DNA of 6,838 nt from Candidatus Hydrogenedentota bacterium (GTDB lineage: Bacteria > Hydrogenedentota > Hydrogenedentia > Hydrogenedentales > SLHB01): assembly GCA_007130675.1 (NCBI GenBank), contig SLSB01000098.1, positions 1 through 6,838 of the forward strand. Reading direction: 5' to 3'. Below the pieces are notes generated by a model that saw nothing but the letters and a program-made list of their open reading frames with translations, did no database searches and was not told where the DNA came from. Both the position numbers and the translations under genes were made by a program. Shown here piece by piece: positions 1-6,193 of this stretch. Within the stretch, counting starts at the first letter, position 1. Every line of letters begins with the position of its first letter.

Positions 1-1215
1 AACTGGTGCGCTGTTTGCTTTGGCCAATTTCGCGCCCAGACCCAAGCGGATCCCGAGTTTATGCGTGCGCTGTGGCACAGCATCTATCTTCAGGCCGAAT
101 GGCTGCTCCGGCATCTCGAAGCCCATCTATTGGGGAATCATCTTTTTGAAAACGGGGCCGCGTTGGCGTTTGTGGGCAGTTGTTTCGGCGGCGCGGCCGG
201 GGCCAGGTGGCTCGAGGAGGGCCTGCGTATTCTCGATCGCGAGATTCCCGAACAGATCTTGCCCGACGGCATGCATTTTGAACGGTCGCCCATGTATCAC
301 GTTCGGATCACCTACCTCTTGCGCTTGCTTCAGGACACCGGTAATGATGCTCTGTGCGCACTCGTCGCAGAGCCGCTCGTGCGAATGCGAAAGGCCCTTG
401 CGTGCCTGTGTCACCCCGATGGTGGCATCGCTCTCTTAAATGACAGTGCTTTTGGCGTTTATCCGGAGTCCTCCGCTTTGCTTGAGGGAGATTGCTCTCA
501 AGCCAATGGCGCCTGGGCGCTTCCGGATGCTGGGTACTATGGCTGGAGGGGAGATGACGGGGCCTACATTGTGTGTGATGCCGGGCCGATTGGTCCCGAT
601 TACATCCCCGGCCATGCCCATGGCGACATGTTTTCGTTTGAGCTTTCGCTGAAAGGGCAGCGTGTTATCGTAGACAGCGGTGTTTATGATTATGTGGCCG
701 GGCCCATGCGTGAATACTGCCGCTCGACGCGCGCACACAATACGGTCGAGATCAACGATGCGGACCAGTGTGAATTCTGGGGCGCTTTCCGGGTGGGGAA
801 GCGAGGCAGCCCGCGGGAAGTCGAGTGGGATGCAGATTCGGACGGGTTCCGGTTAAGCGCGTGGCATGACGGGTATGCCCGGCTGCCCGGGGGGCCGGTA
901 CATCGGCGAACCATACAGTGGGAGGCCACCAAGCGTTTGGTGGTGTGTGATCAGATACGTTCTCGCCAACCAGTTCACACGGTATCGCGACTGCATTTTC
1001 ATCCATCATGTGAAATCGAGCGTGTGGATGCGCATAATGTTAACGTCCGGTTCCCGGCTGGGCAAATTCAGATTGTGCTTGAAGGAGACGGGGAGTTGCG
1101 CATGGAAGACGCGCATTATTGTCCGGAATTTGGCCGCAGGGAGCCCAATATTGCCCTCGCCTACGCGGCTGACGGCACTGAAATTGAGAGCCGTTCTACG
1201 GTTCTCTTGGCATGA
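1..1215 (+). CDS. Heparinase II/III family polysaccharide lyase, 5' end missing
   Basis: Probable uronate-polysaccharide lyase acting on the polymer made by this cluster, normally exported or periplasmic. The frame stays open to the left edge, and the bases before the first ATG (position 61) still read like the family (an NW pair leading to YLQAEWL), so the true start lies upstream and that ATG is internal. Numbering from it, the N-terminal helical domain carries GNHLFEN (residues 25-31) and QILPDGMHFERSPMYH (65-80). The C-terminal beta-rich Hepar_II_III domain carries GHAHGD (184-189), VDSG (204-207), RSTRAHNT (221-228) and a FRVGKRGSP stretch. By analogy with PL17 and heparinase II, N26-H27, Y79 and H185 are the likely catalytic set, and H187, D205 and H226 fit a metal site. 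Relatives run about 550-650 residues, so roughly a third is missing. Any signal peptide would lie outside the window. The exact substrate cannot be read from sequence. Its stop overlaps the next start by ATGA. Confidence 0.88.
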   Translation, partial: NWCAVCFGQFRAQTQADPEFMRALWHSIYLQAEWLLRHLEAHLLGNHLFENGAALAFVGSCFGGAAGARWLEEGLRILDREIPEQILPDGMHFERSPMYHVRITYLLRLLQDTGNDALCALVAEPLVRMRKALACLCHPDGGIALLNDSAFGVYPESSALLEGDCSQANGAWALPDAGYYGWRGDDGAYIVCDAGPIGPDYIPGHAHGDMFSFELSLKGQRVIVDSGVYDYVAGPMREYCRSTRAHNTVEINDADQCEFWGAFRVGKRGSPREVEWDADSDGFRLSAWHDGYARLPGGPVHRRTIQWEATKRLVVCDQIRSRQPVHTVSRLHFHPSCEIERVDAHNVNVRFPAGQIQIVLEGDGELRMEDAHYCPEFGRREPNIALAYAADGTEIESRSTVLLA

Positions 1216-2468
1216 GTGGCATGCGCATCCTATTTTTTTCGCACTATTTTCCCCCGGAAGGAAACGCGCCTGCTACGCGTACTTACGAGAACTGCAGGCG
1301 CTGGGTGGCAGCAGGGCACGATGTCACGGTGATCACGTGTGCCCCAAACGCGCCCGAAGGCGTTGTATATGAGGGTTTCAAGAACAGGCTCTACCAAAAA
1401 GAGCAGATGGACGGCATTGATGTCCGGCGTGTATGGACATACGTGGCCGCCAACAAGGGTTTTCTGCGGCGCAGCATAAACTTCGTATCATACATGTGCA
1501 CGGCCCTGTTCTTTTCGCTGTTTGTGAAGCGGCCAGACATCACCATCGCCACCTCCCCGCAGTTCTTCTGTGGTTGGGCGGGGGTGCTCTGTTCAAAGTT
1601 GCGCCGAACCCCATTCATTCTTGAGATACGCGATATCTGGCCCGAGTCAATTCTTGCAGTGGGCGCGATGAAGAAGAGTCTCACCATCCGCCTGCTTGAA
1701 TGGCTGGAATTGCGCATGTATGCCGCCGCAAACCATATCGTGACCGTCGGTGATGGATACCGCCAGAAACTGCTCGAAAAGGGCGTCCCCGAGTCGCGGA
1801 TATCCATTGTGATGAACGGTGTTGACCGTGAAACCTTTGTGCCTTGTCCTCCCGATGAACGCCTTAAGGAAGAATGGGGACTGCAAGGTAAGTTCATCTG
1901 CGGCTACGTGGGAACCATTGGAATGGCCTGCGGATTGAACACCGTCCTCGAAACGGCTCAGGCACTCGAGGCCCAAGGCAACGGCGACGTCGTTTTTATG
2001 CTGGTGGGAGACGGCGCCATGAAGGCCGAGCTCGAGGAGAGGGCAGCTTCGCTGGAACTCGATAACGTCGTATTCACCGGACGCCAGCCCAAGGCACAAA
2101 TCCCGGCGTATCTCTCGATAATGGATGTCTGTCTGGTATGTTTACGCAAGAGCGAGCTCTTCACCACGGTCATGCCCTCAAAGATCTTTGAAGCGGCGGC
2201 CATGCGTAAACCCATCATCAACAGCGTTTCGGGCTTTGCCGGCGATTTCATTGAAGTGGCCCATGCGGGCGTGAATATTGAACCGGAGAATCCGGCACAG
2301 TTGCTGGAGACGGTGCTCTTGTTGAAGAATACCCCCGAGATGCGCGAGGAATATGGCGCGTCGGGAATGAATTACGTGCTCGCCCATTACGACCGGAGCG
2401 AACTGGCCGCAGCTTACCTCGAGATTATTGAAGATATCGCCAACGGATCAAAGGAAACTGCCGACTAA
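1212..2468 (+). CDS. GT4 family glycosyltransferase, WbuB-like
   Basis: Cytoplasmic or membrane-associated retaining glycosyltransferase, likely adding a sugar to an undecaprenyl-linked repeat unit. It is 418 residues with two Rossmann domains (GT-B fold). The N-terminal acceptor domain opens with MRILFFSHYFPPEGNAPATR and holds EIRDIWPES (138-146). The C-terminal donor domain begins near residue 225 and has GYVGTIG (231-237), LVGDG (264-268), FTGRQP (288-293) and MPSKIFEAAAMRKP (321-334), in which E327 fits the conserved GT4 donor-binding Glu. NHIVTVGDGYR and IVMNGVD are typical of the WbuB group, whose characterised members transfer N-acetyl-L-fucosamine; the donor here is unknown. A hydrophobic stretch near 91-105 may be an amphipathic membrane contact. 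The ATG inside ATGA overlaps the lyase stop, suggesting coupled translation. The ATG at 1221 is an alternative start; neither has a clear Shine-Dalgarno. Confidence 0.9.
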   Translation: MSGMRILFFSHYFPPEGNAPATRTYENCRRWVAAGHDVTVITCAPNAPEGVVYEGFKNRLYQKEQMDGIDVRRVWTYVAANKGFLRRSINFVSYMCTALFFSLFVKRPDITIATSPQFFCGWAGVLCSKLRRTPFILEIRDIWPESILAVGAMKKSLTIRLLEWLELRMYAAANHIVTVGDGYRQKLLEKGVPESRISIVMNGVDRETFVPCPPDERLKEEWGLQGKFICGYVGTIGMACGLNTVLETAQALEAQGNGDVVFMLVGDGAMKAELEERAASLELDNVVFTGRQPKAQIPAYLSIMDVCLVCLRKSELFTTVMPSKIFEAAAMRKPIINSVSGFAGDFIEVAHAGVNIEPENPAQLLETVLLLKNTPEMREEYGASGMNYVLAHYDRSELAAAYLEIIEDIANGSKETAD

Positions 2469-3571
2469 TGCATATTCTCGTTGTCATGGGGACCCGGCCC
2501 GAGGCCATCAAGATGGCCCCTGTTGTTCACGCGCTAGGAAGGCACGAGCGCGGGTTCCACGTGTCTGTCTGCCTGACAGCACAACACCGGGCGCTGCTGG
2601 ATCAGGTCATCGAGGCGTTTCACTTGCCGGTCGATTTCGATCTGGATTTGATGAAGGACAACCAGACGATATTCGACATCACCAGCACGGTGCTGACGAA
2701 AATGGGCGAGGTGCTCGAGGCGTGCAAGCCCGATGTGACGCTTGTGCATGGCGATACAACCACAACCCTTGCCGCCTCGCTGGCTTGCTATTACAAGCAG
2801 GTGAAGGTGGGGCATGTCGAGGCGGGTTTGCGAACGCATGACAAGTTCCGTCCTTTCCCCGAAGAGATGAACCGGCGTTTGGGCGATGTGCTGTGTGATT
2901 ATCACTACGCGCCAACGGAAGGCGCCAGAGATAACCTGCGACGGGAGAACATCGACGCCGACTCTATTCTTGTGACTGGAAACACAGTGATCGATGCGCT
3001 GCTGGAGGTCGCGGGCCGGTCGTATGCGTTTGGTGATCCGCTGCTGCGCGATGCGGGAAAGTCGCGAAGGCTCATTCTGGTCACGGCGCACCGGCGCGAG
3101 AGTTTCGGTGATCGTTTTGTTCAGATGTGCACGGCGATGCGCGACGTGGCGGAACGCAACAAAGACGTCGAGATTATCTATCCCGTCCATCCGAACCCCA
3201 ATGTTCAGAAAGCGGTGCGGCATGTCCTTCACGAACAGGAGCGCGTGCATCTGATCGAACCGATGGATTACGTGCCCTTTGTCCACTTGCTCAAGAGGGC
3301 CTATATTGTGCTGACGGACTCGGGAGGCATTCAAGAGGAGGCGCCGTCGCTCGGCAAACCGGTGCTCGTCATGCGCGAAGTCACGGAACGGCCCGAGGCG
3401 GTTGAGGCGGGGACGGCGAAATTGGTGGGAAATACGTACGAGGGTATTGTCAATAGTGTGCAGCACTTACTGGATGACGACGCTGCGTACGCATCCATGG
3501 CAACAGCGGTCAACCCGTATGGGGACGGCAAAGCCAGCATGCGCATAGCAGACCATCTCGCATCGCGGTAG
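2468..3571 (+). CDS. wecB: UDP-N-acetylglucosamine 2-epimerase, non-hydrolysing
   Basis: Cytoplasmic enzyme that interconverts UDP-GlcNAc and UDP-ManNAc, the first step toward UDP-ManNAcA. The 367 residues match the usual length of about 370. Family motifs are complete: MGTRPEAIKMAPV (7-19, with R10), VHGDTTTTLA (93-102, D96), GHVEAGLRT (115-123, E118), PFPEEMNRR (129-137, E132), TGNTVIDAL (170-178), VTAHRRESFG (205-214, H208), YPVHPNPNVQ (238-247) and LTDSGGIQEEAPSLGKP (282-298). R10, D96, E118, E132 and H208 correspond to residues known to matter in the E. coli enzyme, so it should be active. The EAPSLGKPVLVMREVTERPE segment is typical of the non-hydrolysing form, not of the hydrolysing NeuC/SiaA type. 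Its ATG overlaps the glycosyltransferase stop by one base (TAATG). The product of the gene that follows consumes UDP-ManNAc, which fixes its role. The synonym mnaA is equally valid. Confidence 0.96.
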   Translation: MHILVVMGTRPEAIKMAPVVHALGRHERGFHVSVCLTAQHRALLDQVIEAFHLPVDFDLDLMKDNQTIFDITSTVLTKMGEVLEACKPDVTLVHGDTTTTLAASLACYYKQVKVGHVEAGLRTHDKFRPFPEEMNRRLGDVLCDYHYAPTEGARDNLRRENIDADSILVTGNTVIDALLEVAGRSYAFGDPLLRDAGKSRRLILVTAHRRESFGDRFVQMCTAMRDVAERNKDVEIIYPVHPNPNVQKAVRHVLHEQERVHLIEPMDYVPFVHLLKRAYIVLTDSGGIQEEAPSLGKPVLVMREVTERPEAVEAGTAKLVGNTYEGIVNSVQHLLDDDAAYASMATAVNPYGDGKASMRIADHLASR

Positions 3572-3579
3572 AAGGGGAG
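3572..3579 (+). promoter_or_regulatory. Shine-Dalgarno of the UDP-ManNAc dehydrogenase gene
   Basis: A purine run AAGGGGAG begins directly after the wecB stop and ends 3 bases before the ATG at 3583. It supports that ATG as the start and fits reinitiation by ribosomes that have just finished the epimerase gene. The spacing to the last G is short, but it is acceptable when pairing is placed on the first Gs. Confidence 0.6.
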
Positions 3580-3582
3580 CGA

Positions 3583-4851
3583 ATGAGCAAAATCTGTGTA
3601 ATGGGGTTAGGGTACATTGGGTTGCCCACGGCCAGCGTTCTCGCCACAAACGGATTCAAAGTATTGGGCGTGGATGTCGGAGCTACCGTCGTGGACACCG
3701 TTAATTCGGGAAATATCCACATCGAAGAACCCGGTTTGCACACCGTGGTTCAGGCGGCAATCAATTCGGGAAACCTTCGCGCTTCCTTGACACCCGAGAA
3801 GGCCGATGTCTTTTTCGTCGCAGTGCCCACGCCCATCCATGAAGACAAGACCGTCAACATGGATTGCGTAACAGAGGCTACGGAGGCCATCGTCCCATTC
3901 CTGGAGCCGGGCAACCTGGTTATTCTCGAATCCACATCGCCCCCCGGCACATGCCGTGATTTGCTTAAGCCCATTCTCGAGCAGTCGGGCCTGGTTGTGG
4001 GGAAAGACATCTTCCTGGCGCATTGTCCCGAACGCGTTTTGCCCGGAAAAATCCTCAAGGAATTGATTGAAAACGATCGGGTTGTTGGTGGATACAGCCG
4101 GGAATGCGCGGAGCGCGCAAAGGCCATTTACAAGAGTTTCATCGAAGGCGAGGTGTTCATTACAGATGTCACCACCGCGGAAATGGTCAAAGTGATTGAG
4201 AACACCTTTCGTGACGTAAACATCGCTCTGGCGAACGAAACCGCCATTCTTTGCGAGGCATTGGGGATCTCCTTTCACGAGGTCGCCAAACTGGCCAACC
4301 GGCATCCCCGTGTGAATCTCCACATGGCCGGACCGGGAGTAGGCGGCCATTGCATATCCGTGGATCCATGGTTCTTGATTGAACGTTTCCCCGACAAGAC
4401 CCTGCTGATCCGCGACGCCCGCGACCGGAACGACAACATGCCTGAGCATGTCGCGAATCAAGTGGCCGCGTTGGTTGCCGACATTCAGGACCCGAAAATA
4501 ACGCTGCTTGGTCTTGCGTTCAAGGGCAACGTCGATGACGCACGGGAAAGTCCCTCGCTCAAAGTGATCACGCTACTTCGCGAACGGGGATTTAGGGTGG
4601 CCGTGCATGATCCGCACGTCAAAAGAAGCCCGATCGAGCTTACCAGCCTCGAAGAGAGTTTCGGGAATTCGGACTGTGCGGTGTTCTTAACGGACCACAG
4701 CGATTACAAGTATCTCAACCCGGCCGAGATCTGCAAACTGATGAAACGCGCAGTTGTTTATGACACTCGGAATATTCTCGACCACAACCTTTGGCGAAGA
4801 GAAGGTTTTGACGTGAAGGTGCTGGGTACAGGCGCTGAGCCGCCGGCATGA
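3583..4851 (+). CDS. wecC: UDP-N-acetyl-D-mannosamine 6-dehydrogenase
   Basis: Cytoplasmic NAD-dependent four-electron oxidation of UDP-ManNAc to UDP-ManNAcA. At 422 residues it is about as long as E. coli WecC. The N-terminal Rossmann domain starts MGLGYIGLPTA (7-17, GxGxxG). VAVPTPIHEDK (79-89), ESTSPPGT (116-123) and AHCPERVLPGK (146-156) follow. The central dimerisation and active-site helix has AEMVKVIENTFRDVNIALAN (199-218, K203 the conserved Lys). The catalytic cysteine sits in GPGVGGHCISVDPWF (250-264, C257). The C-terminal UDP-binding domain has GLAFKGNVDDARESPS (310-325), VHDPHV and YDTRNIL. The GHCISVDPWF form and the adjacent wecB favour UDP-ManNAc over UDP-Glc, UDP-GlcNAc or UDP-GalNAc as substrate. 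It is the last gene of the tight block, and a 279-base gap follows. The identity of the substrate is inferred; membership of the nucleotide-sugar dehydrogenase family is certain. Confidence 0.94.
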   Translation: MSKICVMGLGYIGLPTASVLATNGFKVLGVDVGATVVDTVNSGNIHIEEPGLHTVVQAAINSGNLRASLTPEKADVFFVAVPTPIHEDKTVNMDCVTEATEAIVPFLEPGNLVILESTSPPGTCRDLLKPILEQSGLVVGKDIFLAHCPERVLPGKILKELIENDRVVGGYSRECAERAKAIYKSFIEGEVFITDVTTAEMVKVIENTFRDVNIALANETAILCEALGISFHEVAKLANRHPRVNLHMAGPGVGGHCISVDPWFLIERFPDKTLLIRDARDRNDNMPEHVANQVAALVADIQDPKITLLGLAFKGNVDDARESPSLKVITLLRERGFRVAVHDPHVKRSPIELTSLEESFGNSDCAVFLTDHSDYKYLNPAEICKLMKRAVVYDTRNILDHNLWRREGFDVKVLGTGAEPPA

Positions 4852-5009
4852 GCCCGCGATGCAACGGTGTCCCGCGTGCCCAATGAGCACGGCAGTTCCG
4901 GCTTTCCATACGCGCTGTCCTTCGCTTGCCCAGGTGCTGCCAAGGCTGCCTACCGGTTTCGATGGCGGCGGGGTAACCGAGCGTGTGTCGCTGGCGAAAA
5001 GCCCCCAAT

Positions 5010-5039
5010 TTGGATGCCGTTGCACCCTTGAATTAGAAT
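5010..5039 (+). promoter_or_regulatory. Possible sigma70-type promoter for the epimerase gene
   Basis: TTGGAT (5010-5015) and TAGAAT (5034-5039) are separated by 18 bases, giving 4/6 and 5/6 matches to the E. coli -35 and -10 consensus. They lie about 90 bases upstream of the epimerase start, in the one locally AT-richer patch of the gap. No operator is evident. The consensus may not apply to this organism. Confidence 0.3.
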
Positions 5040-5071
5040 CTGAACTTCGGGACTGCAGGTGATGCGTTCCC

Positions 5072-5099
5072 GCAGACAGCGTGAGGTCGGGTTGTCTGT
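5072..5099 (+). promoter_or_regulatory. Leader hairpin upstream of the epimerase gene
   Basis: CAGACA (5073-5078) pairs with TGTCTG (5093-5098), and a G-T pair can be added at each end. The loop is about 13 nt and the hairpin ends some 20 bases before the ribosome site. No T-run follows, so it is not an intrinsic terminator. It could be a mild mRNA-stabilising or attenuating structure, or chance. Confidence 0.2.
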
Positions 5100-5120
5100 T
5101 TGAAAGCGAAGCACGAAGAC

Positions 5121-5125
5121 GGGGG
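5121..5125 (+). promoter_or_regulatory. Shine-Dalgarno of the GDP-mannose 3,5-epimerase-like gene
   Basis: GGGGG (5121-5125) lies 5 bases before the ATG at 5131. It favours that ATG over the in-frame GTG at 5125, which would overlap the ribosome site and add only two residues before the MKRALICGAGG start of the Rossmann fold. Confidence 0.5.
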
Positions 5126-5130
5126 TGACC

Positions 5131-6108
5131 ATGAAACGTGCCCTAATCTGTGGCGCTGGCGGGTTTATCGGGGGGCATTTGTGCCAGCGGCTGAAGGATG
5201 AGGGATATTGGGTGCGGGGGGTGGATATCAAGAAGCACGAGTACCGCGAGCCGGCGGTCGACGATTTCGTGCTGGGCGATCTGCGGGATCGGGCGGTGTG
5301 CCGGCGGATTGTTTCGGATATCCAGTTCGACGAGTTGTACCAGTTGGCGGCGGACATGGGGGGCGCGGGGTACGTCTTCACGGGCGAGCATGACGCGGTG
5401 GTCATGCACAATTCGGCCACGATCAACTTGAACATGGCCGAGGAAGCCAGGAAGACGGGCATTGGAAGGGTCTTCTTCTCCTCATCGGCCTGCATCTATC
5501 CTGCATCCATGCAGTTGGACCCCAACAATCCCGGGCTCACGGAGTCGGATGCCTATCCGGCCGCGCCCGACAGTGAATACGGGTGGGAGAAGCTCTTCAG
5601 CGAGCGTATGTATCTGGCCCATCATCGCAACTTTGGCTTGGAAGTTCGTATTGCGCGGTTCCACAACACGTTCGGACCGTACAGCACGTGGGAAGGGGGG
5701 CGCGAAAAGGCCCCCGCGGCCATATGCCGCAAGGTGGCCGAGACGCCCGATGGCGGCGAGATCGAGATATGGGGCGACGGGCAACAGACCCGCACGTTTC
5801 TCTACATCGATGAATGCCTGGAAGGGGCGCGCCGGCTCATGGAGAGCAATTTTCTTGGTCCGGTGAATATTGGCTCGGAGGAGATGATCTCGATCAATGA
5901 TCTGGCGCGGATGGCCATGGACATCGCCGGCAAGACGCTCACCATCCGGCACGTGCCGGGCCCGACCGGCGTTCGCGGGCGGTCTTCCGATAACAGTCTT
6001 ATCCAGGAGAAGCTGGGCTGGCACCCTGCGGCAAGTCTGGCGGAAGGGATGCGCACGACGTACGAATGGGTCGCGCAGGAGGTGGAAAAGAGAAAGCAAC
6101 ACATCTAG
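5131..6108 (+). CDS. GDP-mannose 3,5-epimerase-like NAD-dependent epimerase
   Basis: Extended SDR sugar-nucleotide epimerase, predicted to convert GDP-D-mannose to GDP-L-galactose and/or GDP-L-gulose in the cytoplasm. It has 325 residues. The NAD site is GAGGFIG (8-14), with acidic D32 after the second strand. DMGGAGYVFTGEHD (75-88) and SSSACIYP (117-124) follow, then YGWEK (150-154, the YxxxK pair), RFHNTFGPYSTW (176-187), GGREKAPAAICRK (189-201), WGDGQQTRTFLYIDECLEG (214-232), VNIGSEEM (245-252) and GPTGVRGRSSDN (277-288). These blocks match plant GME closely. Taking S143, C145, Y174, K178, K217 and R306 of the Arabidopsis enzyme as recalled, the residues here are S119, C121, Y150, K154, K193 and R282, a constant offset of 24. 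An orphan epimerase of another GDP- or UDP-sugar remains possible. It has its own leader after the gap, so it may be transcribed separately from the upstream block. Confidence 0.85.
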   Translation: MKRALICGAGGFIGGHLCQRLKDEGYWVRGVDIKKHEYREPAVDDFVLGDLRDRAVCRRIVSDIQFDELYQLAADMGGAGYVFTGEHDAVVMHNSATINLNMAEEARKTGIGRVFFSSSACIYPASMQLDPNNPGLTESDAYPAAPDSEYGWEKLFSERMYLAHHRNFGLEVRIARFHNTFGPYSTWEGGREKAPAAICRKVAETPDGGEIEIWGDGQQTRTFLYIDECLEGARRLMESNFLGPVNIGSEEMISINDLARMAMDIAGKTLTIRHVPGPTGVRGRSSDNSLIQEKLGWHPAASLAEGMRTTYEWVAQEVEKRKQHI

Positions 6109-6109
6109 C

Positions 6110-6132
6110 GTGCGGCTGTTTCGATGCCGCAC
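6110..6132. terminator. Hairpin just after the epimerase stop, possible terminator
   Basis: A perfect 7-bp stem, GTGCGGC (6110-6116) with GCCGCAC (6126-6132), and a 9-nt loop start one base after the epimerase stop, between two convergent genes. No T-tract follows on either strand, so intrinsic termination is doubtful. It may act with other factors, protect the mRNA 3' end, or serve both directions. The rest of the short convergent gap (to 6193) shows only a 4-bp CCTC/GAGG repeat. Confidence 0.35.
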
Positions 6133-6193
6133 AGAACCTCGGAGAGGCTCATGTTGTGTGGTTCCACTTCTTGCAGTTGGTGCGCGCTTCCGC

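Larger units (their letters stand above)
4852..5130. other. Gap of 279 bases without a convincing gene; possible gene relic
   Basis: No frame here looks like a real gene. A 12-codon reading frame starts with an ATGA overlap on the wecC stop (4848-4886), and a 67-codon frame at 4859-5062 has no ribosome site, an odd Cys/Pro-rich composition and no family likeness. A weak inverted repeat, CGTGC-7-GCACG (4875-4891), lacks a T-run. Read on the minus strand, about 4928-4993 encodes RQRHTLGYPAAIETG followed at once by RQPWQHLGK. This resembles RRHMLDFLAAIETG and RGPWQHPGV in the oxidoreductase at the right edge, so part of the gap may be a decayed or repeated piece of such a gene. The right part carries the possible promoter and leader of the epimerase gene. 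Confidence 0.45.

Noticed and set aside
61..1215. Full-length lyase gene starting at the ATG at 61
   Set aside because: The frame stays open to the left edge with family-like residues upstream, and the family is normally about 200 residues longer, so the gene is cut by the window edge.
2534..3466. 310-codon minus-strand frame opposite wecB
   Set aside because: It lies entirely antisense to a gene with complete family motifs and reads as a His/Arg/Gln-rich shadow with no recognisable domain.
3607..4461. 284-codon minus-strand frame opposite wecC
   Set aside because: It is a shadow of a strongly conserved dehydrogenase, with no family resemblance and no ribosome site of note.
4875..4891. Intrinsic terminator after wecC
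   Set aside because: The stem is only 5 bp with a 7-nt loop and no T-run follows.
4859..5062. 67-codon plus-strand frame with Cys-Pro-x-Cys near its start, as a small zinc-binding protein
   Set aside because: It has no ribosome site, and its composition is Pro/Arg/Cys-rich as expected of GC-rich noncoding DNA. It has no second clear metal-ligand pair and overlaps the possible promoter.
5482..6132. 216-codon minus-strand frame opposite the epimerase gene
   Set aside because: It is antisense to a gene with complete catalytic motifs; its own translation shows no domain.
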